Shown: positions 1-5,141, counted from the first letter of the stretch. The stretch: DNA of 5,141 nt from Campylobacteraceae bacterium (GCA_026986355.1 JALSOO010000020.1:1-5141); one strand, 5' to 3'. Notes: a model not told the origin generated them from the sequence alone. Program-made: numbers and translations.

Positions 1-738
1 CCCTTCTAACTCTGCCTCATATACTCTATCTTCAAACCTCTCTATTGCACTATCAAGTGTAGGAGATTTTTGACAAAAGTAGAAAAATTCATCTCTTACA
101 ATATCTACACTCGGTTCAATACCATAACGGTCTGCAAACTTCTCTATATTGTAGATAGGTTTAGCTAATCCTCTCTCAATCAAACTATTTGTTCCCCTAC
201 TCTCATCTAATCTATGAGGTAAAACATAAATCTCTTTTCCCATTTTTAAGGCAAACTCCACAGAACGCATAGAGCCAGAGTTCTCATCTGCTTGGGTTAC
301 AATTAGAATATCTCCTAAGGCTACAACCAACTCATTTCTAATGACAAAACTCCAAGAAGTTGGTTTAAAAGTAGTAGGAAACTGACTCAATACTAAACCG
401 TGTCTCTCTATCGCTTCTATGAGATTTCTATTGATTGCAGGATATCGAATATCCAAACTATTCGCAACCACTGCTATACTATTTTCAGGTTTACTAGCAT
501 GATGAGCAATAGCATCAACTCCCATAGCTCCTCCAGAGACAATAGCAACACCTCGTTTACTCAATGATTGTGCTAGAGAGTAGGTAAACTGTTTAGTATA
601 GTTTGAGGGTCTTCGTGTACCAACTATAGATACTTTGGGACGTTTTAATAACTCTTGATTACCTATAGCATACAACTCTTTAGGATATTTTTTCATATCC
701 TCTAACTCTTTGATATGTTCTAAAATAGATACAATCAT
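1..738 (-). CDS. dprA: DNA-processing protein DprA, C-terminus cut by window edge
   Basis: DprA (Smf) binds incoming single-stranded DNA in the cytoplasm and loads RecA onto it during natural transformation. The frame is open from an ATG at 738 to the window edge, giving 246 codons. The extended Rossmann fold is clear: VGTRRPSNY at residues 39-47, SGGAMGVDAIAH at 68-79, LDIRYPAINR at 95-104, the RNE segment at 134-136 (many family members have RNR), QADENSGSM at 149-157 and GTNSLI at 182-187. Residues from about 214 on look like the start of the small C-terminal helical (DML1-like) domain. There is no N-terminal SAM domain. Epsilonproteobacterial homologues are about 260 residues long, so probably only some 10-20 residues are missing. 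The start is fixed by a strong TAAGGAG ribosome site. The gene lies 10 nt after the phosphatase gene and shows no promoter of its own. The identification is secure; active competence in this organism is inference. Confidence 0.95.
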   Translation of the reverse strand, partial: MIVSILEHIKELEDMKKYPKELYAIGNQELLKRPKVSIVGTRRPSNYTKQFTYSLAQSLSKRGVAIVSGGAMGVDAIAHHASKPENSIAVVANSLDIRYPAINRNLIEAIERHGLVLSQFPTTFKPTSWSFVIRNELVVALGDILIVTQADENSGSMRSVEFALKMGKEIYVLPHRLDESRGTNSLIERGLAKPIYNIEKFADRYGIEPSVDIVRDEFFYFCQKSPTLDSAIERFEDRVYEAELEG

Positions 739-744
739 AAAAAA

Positions 745-751
745 CTCCTTA
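745..751 (-). promoter_or_regulatory. dprA ribosome binding site overlapping upstream stop codon
   Basis: On the minus strand TAAGGAG stands 6 nt before the dprA ATG. Its first three bases are the TAA stop of the phosphatase gene. A ribosome terminating on the phosphatase therefore sits directly on the dprA start signal, which favours coupled translation and confirms both the stop and the start. Confidence 0.85.
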
Positions 752-1483
752 ATTCAAATCACTAGAAGAGTAGACCTCTCCAGTCTCAATACAGTAAGCA
801 GAGAGAAGACCATATCCCCTTTTACCTTTTATATAACACCCTGTATCGACATTGATATAATGTTTTTTTATATCTACACTATATGATTGTGGAGTATGTC
901 CAAAAATATTAAATATATCAGCTTCGTCCAAAGGCTCTGTTCGTTTCCATAATACACTGTTTTTGAATACATTCAGATACTCTTGCTTGTCACGTATATC
1001 CCATACAGAAGAGATAGCAGAGTGAGAAACAACCACTGACCGACCTGATGGGGGGTGCTTTATATCTAATTCCAAATAGAGAGGTAGAGCCTTTAACCAC
1101 TCTATATCCTCTTTGAAATGTGATATAAACTCTTTAATATATTTATGGGGTACTATCTCTTTGCCTCTATTGTAGACTAATCCATACGATAGAAGTGTCT
1201 CTCTACCACCATGTTGCAACCACATATTATCTTGTTCAATGGGTCTATCATTTTCTATATCATTAACAAATACAGTTCCATGTACAATCATCATCTCTTC
1301 ATGATTTCCACGTACAGACAAAAATCTATTTTTTCTAATAAAGTTTATGACATTTGCACTATGCGAACCTCTATCAATCAAATCTCCGACAAAGATAAAC
1401 TCTGTATCTGATGGAGTCTTTGAGACTAAATTTAATAATGCTCTATATTCTCCATGAACGTCTCCAACTATACAATGTTTCAT
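749..1483 (-). CDS. PP2A-like serine/threonine-type metallophosphatase
   Basis: This is a complete 244-residue calcineurin-like phosphoesterase of the PPP/bacteriophage-lambda-phosphatase type, a cytoplasmic dinuclear metal enzyme. All signature motifs are present in order: GDVHG at residues 7-11, GDLIDRG at 33-39, GNHE at 59-62, a metal-ligand SH at 153-154, GHTP at 195-198 and NVDTGC at 211-216. Together they supply the usual Asp, His and Asn metal ligands and the phosphate-binding arginine. There is no signal peptide or membrane segment. Relatives include PrpA/PrpB protein phosphatases and ApaH diadenosine tetraphosphatase, and the motifs do not separate protein from nucleotide substrates. 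The length is nearer the PrpA/lambda type, so that reading is preferred. The ATG has GGAG 7 nt upstream (1491-1494). The gene follows its own promoter and is coupled to dprA. Catalytic activity is well supported; the substrate is unknown. Confidence 0.9.
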   Translation of the reverse strand: MKHCIVGDVHGEYRALLNLVSKTPSDTEFIFVGDLIDRGSHSANVINFIRKNRFLSVRGNHEEMMIVHGTVFVNDIENDRPIEQDNMWLQHGGRETLLSYGLVYNRGKEIVPHKYIKEFISHFKEDIEWLKALPLYLELDIKHPPSGRSVVVSHSAISSVWDIRDKQEYLNVFKNSVLWKRTEPLDEADIFNIFGHTPQSYSVDIKKHYINVDTGCYIKGKRGYGLLSAYCIETGEVYSSSDLN

Positions 1484-1495
1484 AATTTAACTCCA

Positions 1496-1540
1496 AAACA
1501 ATATTTATTATATTATAACATAAAAAAATGAATATTGTTT
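1496..1540. repeat. Perfect 10-bp inverted repeat around phosphatase promoter
   Basis: AAACAATATT at 1496-1505 and AATATTGTTT at 1531-1540 are exact reverse complements separated by 25 nt. On the minus strand one arm covers the place of the -35 element, the -10 lies between the arms, and the other arm begins about at the predicted transcription start and ends just before the GGAG ribosome site. This could be a two-site operator, or a long-loop RNA hairpin in transcripts reading through from the transporter. The AT-only bias of the region makes chance possible. Confidence 0.5.
1512..1540 (-). promoter_or_regulatory. Extended -10 promoter for phosphatase-dprA
   Basis: The minus strand carries TGTTATAAT (1512-1520), a consensus TATAAT preceded by TG one base upstream. 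The hexamer at 17-bp spacing (1535-1540, AAACAA) is a poor -35, and the spacer is T-rich, as is usual for housekeeping promoters in Campylobacterota. The predicted start is near 1505, leaving a leader of about 22 nt. It lies in the 69-nt gap after the transporter and would drive the phosphatase and dprA. Confidence 0.65.
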
Positions 1541-1552
1541 AAAGATTATCAA

Positions 1553-2923
1553 CTATAAAAATATTTTCCAATAAGTCAATGCTATTGTAAAGGTAATTAT
1601 AATCCCTGCTATATTTAAAAATATACCTCTCTTTATCATCTGTGTTGTTTTGACATGTCCTGTAGACATAGCTATAGCATTTGGAGCAGTAGCAATAGGC
1701 AACATAAAGGCATAACTAGCAGATATTGCTACAATTAGCATAAATAGCATTGGGTCAAGTCCACTTTTAATTGCAAAAGGGTAGATTATAGGAATCATAA
1801 TCGAAGTTAATGCTGTATTGCTTGTCAACTCTGTAGCAAATACAACCCCTGTTCCTATAATAAACATCAAAAGAATAGGTGGAAGATAGTTGAAACTTAC
1901 CAATATATTTGCTATCTCTGTGGCTAAACCTGTCTTTTGAAATGCCATAGCAATAGAGAATCCTGCCCCAAAAAGAAAGACAATAGCAAATGGAATCTTT
2001 GAAAAGTCCTCTTTCCACTCCAATAAATCAACTTTTGGTAAAAAGAGAAAGAGTCCAAAAGATAGAAGTGTAAGTTTCTCATTAATATGAATATCAAAAA
2101 GATATTTTAAAATCGGATTCATAGCTAAAATAAGAGCTAAAGAGGAGAGAATCCAAACTAATTTTTTTTGATTAACCGTTAAAGGCTTTTTGGTCATGTC
2201 AATCTTTACCAATACAAAATCCTCTTTTTTAAGACCATAAAGCAGAATCTCCCCAGCTGTTATCATCATTATGAGAGCCAACGGAAACATCATTACCGTC
2301 CATGTAGCAAATGGAATAGCCTCCAATCCATTACTCTCTATAAAATCCAATAGTATTAAATTAGGAGGTGTTCCAACAGGAGTAATAATCCCTCCAATCA
2401 ACGAAGAATAAGCCACTCCCAAAAGGAGACGAAATTTATAATCTGGATTTTCAGTCAAATAGGCTGCAATAGGGATAATAAGAAGTGCTGTTGTCGTATC
2501 TGACAATATAGAACTAAGTGTTCCTGCTGTCAACATCAAAGAGTATAAAACACCTCTTGGAGTATTGGGAAAAATAGAGAGCAATTTGGTTGCTAATCTC
2601 TTATGTAATGCTGACTTTTCAGTAGCAATAGCCAATAGAAATCCACCAACAAAAAGAAAAATAGTAGTTTTAGAGTAGTTAGTAACCACATCTTTGGAGT
2701 CAACAAGCCCAAAAAGTGGAAATAAAATAATAGGAAGCATAGAGACAACTCCCATATGTAGTCCATTATTTGTCCATAGAGTTACTAAAAAAGCGATAAC
2801 CCCAATAAGCCTTGATTGTATATCAGAAAAAGTTGTTAATGCCAAGAGATAAAAACCAATACCAATGGCTAAAGCTATAATAATTAAACGATACGATTCA
2901 ATAAAAGATTTTAAATTGTTCAT
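1553..2923 (-). CDS. SLC13/DASS-family sodium-coupled anion transporter
   Basis: This 456-residue inner-membrane protein belongs to the divalent anion:Na+ symporter family, whose members import dicarboxylates, citrate, sulfate or related anions. About 14 hydrophobic stretches are visible across the chain, including re-entrant segments. The two family hairpins are present: GTLSSILSDTTTALLIIP around residues 134-151 and ATELTSNTALTSIMIP around 363-378. The first carries SDT (141-143) where many characterised members have SNT; the second has the standard SNT (368-370). TPVGTPPN at 181-188 and SYAFMLPIATAPNAIA at 403-418 match the conserved family regions, the latter nearly matching the PROSITE sodium:sulfate symporter signature. 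The length is normal. The ATG is preceded by AAGGAAA (2928-2934). It is divergent from a rhodanese gene and upstream of the phosphatase. The family is confident; the substrate cannot be read from the sequence. Confidence 0.92.
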   Translation of the reverse strand: MNNLKSFIESYRLIIIALAIGIGFYLLALTTFSDIQSRLIGVIAFLVTLWTNNGLHMGVVSMLPIILFPLFGLVDSKDVVTNYSKTTIFLFVGGFLLAIATEKSALHKRLATKLLSIFPNTPRGVLYSLMLTAGTLSSILSDTTTALLIIPIAAYLTENPDYKFRLLLGVAYSSLIGGIITPVGTPPNLILLDFIESNGLEAIPFATWTVMMFPLALIMMITAGEILLYGLKKEDFVLVKIDMTKKPLTVNQKKLVWILSSLALILAMNPILKYLFDIHINEKLTLLSFGLFLFLPKVDLLEWKEDFSKIPFAIVFLFGAGFSIAMAFQKTGLATEIANILVSFNYLPPILLMFIIGTGVVFATELTSNTALTSIMIPIIYPFAIKSGLDPMLFMLIVAISASYAFMLPIATAPNAIAMSTGHVKTTQMIKRGIFLNIAGIIITFTIALTYWKIFL

Positions 2924-2952
2924 TGGGTTTCCTTATATTTTTTAATAGTTTA

Positions 2953-2961
2953 ATTTTAACA
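2953..2961 (-). promoter_or_regulatory. Probable extended -10 promoter for the transporter
   Basis: The minus strand reads TGTTAAAAT, a five-of-six match to TATAAT with the TGn extension. No convincing -35 lies at 16-18 bp; a TTGTAT is visible 20 bp upstream. The predicted start is near 2946, giving a leader of about 23 nt that contains the AAGGAAA ribosome site. Confidence 0.5.
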
Positions 2962-3018
2962 TTATTTAACTTTAAGAAATACAACTATAGAGTATTTAAA
3001 GTGAAAGTAAGAATTTTC

Positions 3019-3027
3019 TGCTATAAA
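3019..3027 (+). promoter_or_regulatory. Extended -10 promoter for the rhodanese gene
   Basis: TGCTATAAA matches an extended -10 (TGn plus TATAAA, five of six consensus bases). The -35 position (2999-3004, AAGTGA) is poor. The predicted start is near 3034, so the leader is short and contains the AAGGA ribosome site at 3041-3045, 5 nt before the ATG. Confidence 0.6.
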
Positions 3028-3050
3028 TAGAAAAAATATAAAGGAAAAAA

Positions 3051-3452
3051 ATGAAAATTTTTTTATTAATAGTAACTATCTTTACATTAAATCTATTTGC
3101 AGATTTTAAGACAATAGATACGACTGAGTTTGAAAAGCTAAAAAAAGAGGGTATCCCTGTTATAGATATTCGTAGACCAGATGAGTGGAAATCAAGAGGG
3201 ATTATTGAGGGTTCTTATAAAATAACCTTTTTTAATGCACAAGGACAACCTCTTTTAGCTGATTGGTTTTTTAAAGTAGGTCATCTAATCAAAGATAAAA
3301 AAACACCATTTATTATCTACTGTGCCCATGGAACTAGAACACACTCTCTAGGTCAAGGTCTTATGCAGATGGGTTTTGAAAATTTTTATGAGTTAAAGGG
3401 TGGTATAGAAAATGGTTGGATTAAAAAGGGTAAAAAGACAATAAAAGAGTAG
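3051..3452 (+). CDS. Exported single-domain rhodanese-like sulfurtransferase
   Basis: The 133-residue product begins with a short signal peptide: a lysine, a hydrophobic run from residues 3 to 16, and a likely cleavage after Ala17, so it probably acts in the periplasm. The rest is one rhodanese domain. VIDIRRPDEW (37-46) is the first conserved strand and loop, GIIEGS (50-55) the second, the active-site loop CAHGTR carries the persulfide-forming Cys91 and closing Arg96, and LKGGIENGW (115-123) is the C-terminal signature. Members move sulfane sulfur from donors such as thiosulfate or polysulfide to thiol or cyanide acceptors. The intact Cys argues for activity rather than a Cys-less, phosphatase-like or regulatory relative. 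It is transcribed alone, divergently from an anion transporter. The acceptor and true donor are unknown; a sulfur-oxidation or polysulfide role is inference from the probable host group. Confidence 0.9.
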   Translation: MKIFLLIVTIFTLNLFADFKTIDTTEFEKLKKEGIPVIDIRRPDEWKSRGIIEGSYKITFFNAQGQPLLADWFFKVGHLIKDKKTPFIIYCAHGTRTHSLGQGLMQMGFENFYELKGGIENGWIKKGKKTIKE

Positions 3453-3477
3453 ACCCTTTTGTTTTTTCTCTCTTTTT
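3424..3477 (+). terminator. Probable intrinsic terminator after the rhodanese gene
   Basis: AAAAGGGT (3424-3431) pairs perfectly with ACCCTTTT (3453-3460). The second arm is followed by GTTTTTTCTCTCTTTTT, a near-continuous T tract. The upstream arm is inside the last codons of the rhodanese gene and the stop codon lies in the loop. The loop of about 21 nt is long for a classical terminator, which lowers confidence. Confidence 0.45.
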
Positions 3478-3502
3478 AGCTAAACTATCACGTTGTTAAA
3501 AT
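3477..3502 (+). promoter_or_regulatory. Candidate promoter(s) for the YmdB-like gene
   Basis: Two -10 candidates are visible in the 72-nt gap. TGTTAAAAT at 3494-3502 is identical to the extended -10 proposed for the transporter and would start near 3509. The other is TAAACT at 3481-3486 within TTTTAGCTAAACT, which resembles TTTTAGCTATAAT before leuD and would start near 3493. No good -35 supports either, and the sequence does not decide between them. Confidence 0.4.
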
Positions 3503-3510
3503 ATTTTTTT

Positions 3511-3527
3511 AAGGTTTTAAAATCGTG
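3511..3527 (+). promoter_or_regulatory. Ribosome site fixing a GTG start
   Basis: AAGG at 3511-3514 stands 10 nt before GTG at 3525-3527. An in-frame TAA at 3510-3512 overlaps it, so no start further upstream is possible. The next in-frame ATG is codon 18, beyond the essential GDIVG motif. GTG is therefore the only start that keeps the metal-binding N-terminus. Confidence 0.75.
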
Positions 3528-4340
3528 AAAGTAGCATTTATAGGCGATATTGTTGGACGACCAGGGCGAGAGATGTTGCAAAAACATCTCCATAAGATAC
3601 GAGCAGAATATAAGTTAGACTTGGTAATTGCCAATTATGAAAATGCTTCTCATGGTTTTGGTCTAACCCAAAAAAATTGTAAAGAACTTCTAAGTTATGG
3701 CGTAGATGTGATGACAGGTGGTAATCACTCTTGGGATAAAAAAGAGATATTTGAGTTATATAAAACAAAACCACTTATTAGACCTATTAACTATCCTGAT
3801 AGTAGTCCAGGCAAAGGGTTAATTGAGATAGAGATTCACGGAACAACAGTAGCAATTATAAATGTTATGGGAAACTATACAATGCCAATGTGCGATAACC
3901 CTTTTATCAAGGTAGATAAGGTTGTAGATGAGCTAAAAAATAGAGCTATTAACCATATAATTGTAGATATACATGCAGAGGCAACAAGCGAAAAAATAGC
4001 AATGATGCATATTCTAAAAGATAGAATATCTGCATTAATAGGGACGCATACACATGTAGGAACTGATGATTTGTCTATTATTGATGGCTGTTGTTATCTC
4101 TCTGATGTAGGTCTAACAGGGTGTCGTGATGGAGTCATAGGTATGGATAAAGAGATACCTATAGGACGTTTTATGACATCTATAGGTGGTCACTATAATA
4201 TCCCTAAAAAGTGTCAAACTATTTTGCAGGTAGTTATTTTTGAGCTTGATGGAGAGGGTCAAACTACGACTGCCCAAAAATTAAAAATCTATGATAATGA
4301 TGAAACCATAAAATTTGAAGCTCGTATGGAGAGTTATTAA
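3525..4340 (+). CDS. ymdB: YmdB-like (TIGR00282) metallophosphoesterase
   Basis: This 271-residue cytoplasmic enzyme belongs to the TIGR00282 family, typified by Bacillus subtilis YmdB, a 2',3'-cyclic-nucleotide phosphodiesterase affecting biofilm and motility choice (unrelated to the macrodomain protein called YmdB in E. coli). The di-metal site is intact: Asp8 in FIGDIVG, Glu39 and Asn40 in NYENA, Asn67 and His68 in GGNHSWD, His150 in VDIHAEAT, and His175 and His177 in GTHTHVGT. From memory these numbers agree with the B. subtilis metal ligands, including Glu39. SDVGLTGCRDGVIGMD at 193-208 is the family's conserved C-terminal block. Many homologues have a GENA-type second motif; here a tyrosine precedes Glu39. 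Length is close to the usual 260-270. No terminator is visible before leuD, so read-through is possible. Family assignment is strong; the physiological substrate here is unproven. Confidence 0.92.
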   Translation: MKVAFIGDIVGRPGREMLQKHLHKIRAEYKLDLVIANYENASHGFGLTQKNCKELLSYGVDVMTGGNHSWDKKEIFELYKTKPLIRPINYPDSSPGKGLIEIEIHGTTVAIINVMGNYTMPMCDNPFIKVDKVVDELKNRAINHIIVDIHAEATSEKIAMMHILKDRISALIGTHTHVGTDDLSIIDGCCYLSDVGLTGCRDGVIGMDKEIPIGRFMTSIGGHYNIPKKCQTILQVVIFELDGEGQTTTAQKLKIYDNDETIKFEARMESY

Positions 4341-4364
4341 TTTCAATTTATATTTTAGACCATT

Positions 4365-4375
4365 TTAGCTATAAT
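4365..4375 (+). promoter_or_regulatory. Promoter for leuD-leuB
   Basis: A perfect TATAAT lies at 4370-4375 within TTTTAGCTATAAT. There is no TGn extension and the -35 position (4347-4352, TTTATA) is poor, but the upstream DNA is T-rich. The predicted start is near 4382, giving a leader of about 40 nt. It is the best -10 in the window. Confidence 0.65.
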
Positions 4376-4389
4376 TCCACTCATACTAC

Positions 4390-4406
4390 AGGGCTTCGAT
4401 AGCCTT
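4390..4406 (+). other. Small leader hairpin upstream of leuD
   Basis: AGGGCT (4390-4395) pairs with AGCCTT (4401-4406) around a TCGAT loop. This gives six pairs, one a G-T wobble. It would sit within about 10 nt of the predicted mRNA 5' end and end 3 nt before the leuD AAGGA site. It is one of the few GC-richer patches in an AT-rich gap. It could protect the mRNA 5' end or tune initiation. No T tract follows, so it is not a terminator. Confidence 0.45.
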
Positions 4407-4409
4407 AAA

Positions 4410-4424
4410 AAGGATACAACTTTG
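4410..4424 (+). promoter_or_regulatory. Ribosome site fixing a TTG start for leuD
   Basis: AAGGA at 4410-4414 lies 7 nt before TTG at 4422-4424. Between the upstream in-frame stop (TAG at 4356-4358) and this TTG there is no ATG, GTG or other TTG. The first in-frame ATG comes at codon 36, beyond the conserved FGDNIDTD segment. TTG is thus the only reasonable start. Confidence 0.8.
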
Positions 4425-4916
4425 CAAGGTAAAGTTTGGAAGTTTGGCGATAACATTGATACTGATTTGATTATTGCTGCAAGATACCTCAATACGAGTG
4501 AGCCAAGTCAATTGGCTAAACATGTGATGGAAGATGCAGACCCAGAGTTTGTATCAAAGATGAGCCATGGAGATATTATTGTGGCTGGAGAAAATTTTGG
4601 TTGTGGTTCTAGTCGTGAACATGCACCCATTGCTCTAAAATCAGCAGGAGTCTCTGCAATTATTGCACCTACTTTTGCTAGAATATTTTATAGAAACGCT
4701 TTTAATATGGGATTGCCAATTTTTGAACTAAAAGAGTCTGTAGAGATTTTAGAGGGAGACACTGTAAAAGTAGATATGGAAAAGGGAGAAGTAATTAATA
4801 TTACTCAAGCAAAAACCTATAAATTCTCTCCTATTCCAGAGTTTATGCAAGAGTTGGTTGATGCAGGTGGATTAATTGCATTTGCTAAAAAAGAGATAGC
4901 AGAGGAAAAGGTATAA
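4422..4916 (+). CDS. leuD: 3-isopropylmalate dehydratase small subunit
   Basis: LeuD is the swivel-domain subunit of isopropylmalate isomerase; with the [4Fe-4S] subunit LeuC it converts 2-isopropylmalate to 3-isopropylmalate in leucine synthesis. The 164-residue length is that of the short, archaeal-type/HacB-like class (about 160-170), not the 200-residue E. coli type. Motifs in order are KFGDNIDTDLIIAARYLNT (7-25), GENFGCGSSREHAP (56-69), with the substrate-binding SSRE loop, and PTFARIFYRNAFNMGLP (83-99). Residues 22-25, YLNT, form the loop that separates isopropylmalate from homoaconitate enzymes in this class; YLNT does not settle this alone, but leuB 4 nt downstream points to leucine. 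LeuC is not in the window and must be encoded elsewhere, possibly just past leuB. Start is TTG. Confidence 0.95.
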   Translation: MQGKVWKFGDNIDTDLIIAARYLNTSEPSQLAKHVMEDADPEFVSKMSHGDIIVAGENFGCGSSREHAPIALKSAGVSAIIAPTFARIFYRNAFNMGLPIFELKESVEILEGDTVKVDMEKGEVINITQAKTYKFSPIPEFMQELVDAGGLIAFAKKEIAEEKV

Positions 4917-4920
4917 AATT

Positions 4921-5141
4921 ATGGGTAGAAATTATAAAATAGGTGTTATTAAAGGAGATGGTATTGGACCAGAGATTGTCGATGAGGCAATAAAAGTTTT
5001 AGATGCACTCTCGGCAAATATGGGTTTTAATATCTCTTATAAAGATATGCTTATGGGTGGTATCGCTATTGATGAGACAGGAGTACCTCTACCAGAAGAG
5101 ACAATTCAAGGTGTAAAACAGTGTGATGCTGTACTTTTTGG
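4921..5141 (+). CDS. leuB: 3-isopropylmalate dehydrogenase, 5' part only
   Basis: LeuB oxidises 3-isopropylmalate with NAD+ and the product loses CO2 to give 2-oxoisocaproate, the leucine precursor. Only the first 73 codons are present; the frame is open at the window edge and the full protein is normally about 350-360 residues. The N-terminus is diagnostic: IGVIKGDGIGPEIV at residues 7-20 is the beta-decarboxylating dehydrogenase signature, followed by GGIAIDETGVPLPEET (47-62) and CDAVLF (68-73). Isocitrate dehydrogenases share the first motif, but the GGIAID and PLPEET segments and the leuD neighbour favour LeuB. The ATG follows the leuD stop by 4 nt, and its ribosome site (AAGG, 4908-4911, within a GA-rich run) lies inside the end of leuD, so the two are co-transcribed and probably translationally coupled. 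Confidence 0.94.
   Translation, partial: MGRNYKIGVIKGDGIGPEIVDEAIKVLDALSANMGFNISYKDMLMGGIAIDETGVPLPEETIQGVKQCDAVLF

Noticed and set aside
1211..1411. Plus-strand open frame of 66 codons
   Set aside because: It lies wholly antisense within the phosphatase gene, has no ribosome site, and its product has no recognisable motif.
1496..1540. Inverted repeat read as a terminator for the transporter
   Set aside because: The stem is entirely AT apart from one GC pair, the loop is 25 nt, and no T tract follows on the minus strand (GTTTTGGAG comes next).
1767..2018. Minus-strand open frame of 83 codons inside the transporter
   Set aside because: It is an out-of-frame shadow of conserved transporter sequence with odd composition (many Cys and Tyr) and no start signal.
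2955..2970. TTTAAC repeated at 10-bp spacing as an operator
   Set aside because: A six-base repeat in such AT-rich DNA is expected by chance and overlaps the proposed -10.
3538..3774. Minus-strand open frame of 78 codons
   Set aside because: It is antisense to the conserved N-terminal half of the YmdB-like gene, with no supporting ribosome site or motif.
4376..4421. Leucine attenuator, T-box or riboswitch before leuD
   Set aside because: The leader is only about 40 nt, has no leucine-rich leader peptide, no alternative stems and no T-box sequence; a single small hairpin is all that can be supported.
1..5141. Mobile element, CRISPR array, defence system or other undescribed system
   Set aside because: No transposase or integrase, no terminal or direct repeat series, no tRNA or toxin-antitoxin pattern is visible. 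Every gene longer than 70 codons in a plausible frame belongs to a known housekeeping or metabolic family.

Overview
The window looks like an ordinary chromosomal segment of a Campylobacterota (epsilonproteobacterial) genome, probably a free-living Sulfurimonas/Sulfurovum-type organism. The grounds are its visibly AT-rich DNA, tight gene packing, purine-rich ribosome sites, promoters with a good (often TG-extended) -10 but no clear -35, and protein features that match that group from memory: a DprA without an N-terminal SAM domain, and a LeuD with the YLNT specificity loop. No search was run, so genus level is not supported.

Left part, minus strand (1-2923). Transcription runs from a 14-TM SLC13/DASS-type anion transporter (1553-2923), through a 69-nt gap with its own extended -10 promoter and a perfect 10-bp inverted repeat, to a PP2A-like metallophosphatase (749-1483). 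Ten nucleotides later comes dprA (start 738, running off the left edge). The dprA Shine-Dalgarno overlaps the phosphatase stop codon, so these two genes are almost certainly co-transcribed.

Centre (2924-3050). A 127-bp divergent intergenic region carries one promoter for the transporter and one for a rhodanese with a signal peptide (3051-3452), presumably periplasmic. A probable intrinsic terminator overlaps the end of the rhodanese gene.

Right part, plus strand (3525-5141). A YmdB-type (TIGR00282) metallophosphoesterase starts at GTG. Then comes a leucine biosynthesis pair: leuD, starting at TTG behind a consensus -10 and a small 5' leader hairpin, and leuB, starting 4 nt after leuD and cut by the window edge. 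LeuC/LeuD isomerises 2-isopropylmalate to 3-isopropylmalate, and LeuB oxidises and decarboxylates it on the way to leucine.

I found no mobile element, CRISPR array, RNA gene or convincing new system. No gene-free stretch exceeds 127 bp. The points worth checking are regulatory (the dyad over the phosphatase promoter, the leuD leader hairpin, the non-ATG starts), plus the unknown substrates of the transporter, rhodanese and phosphatase.
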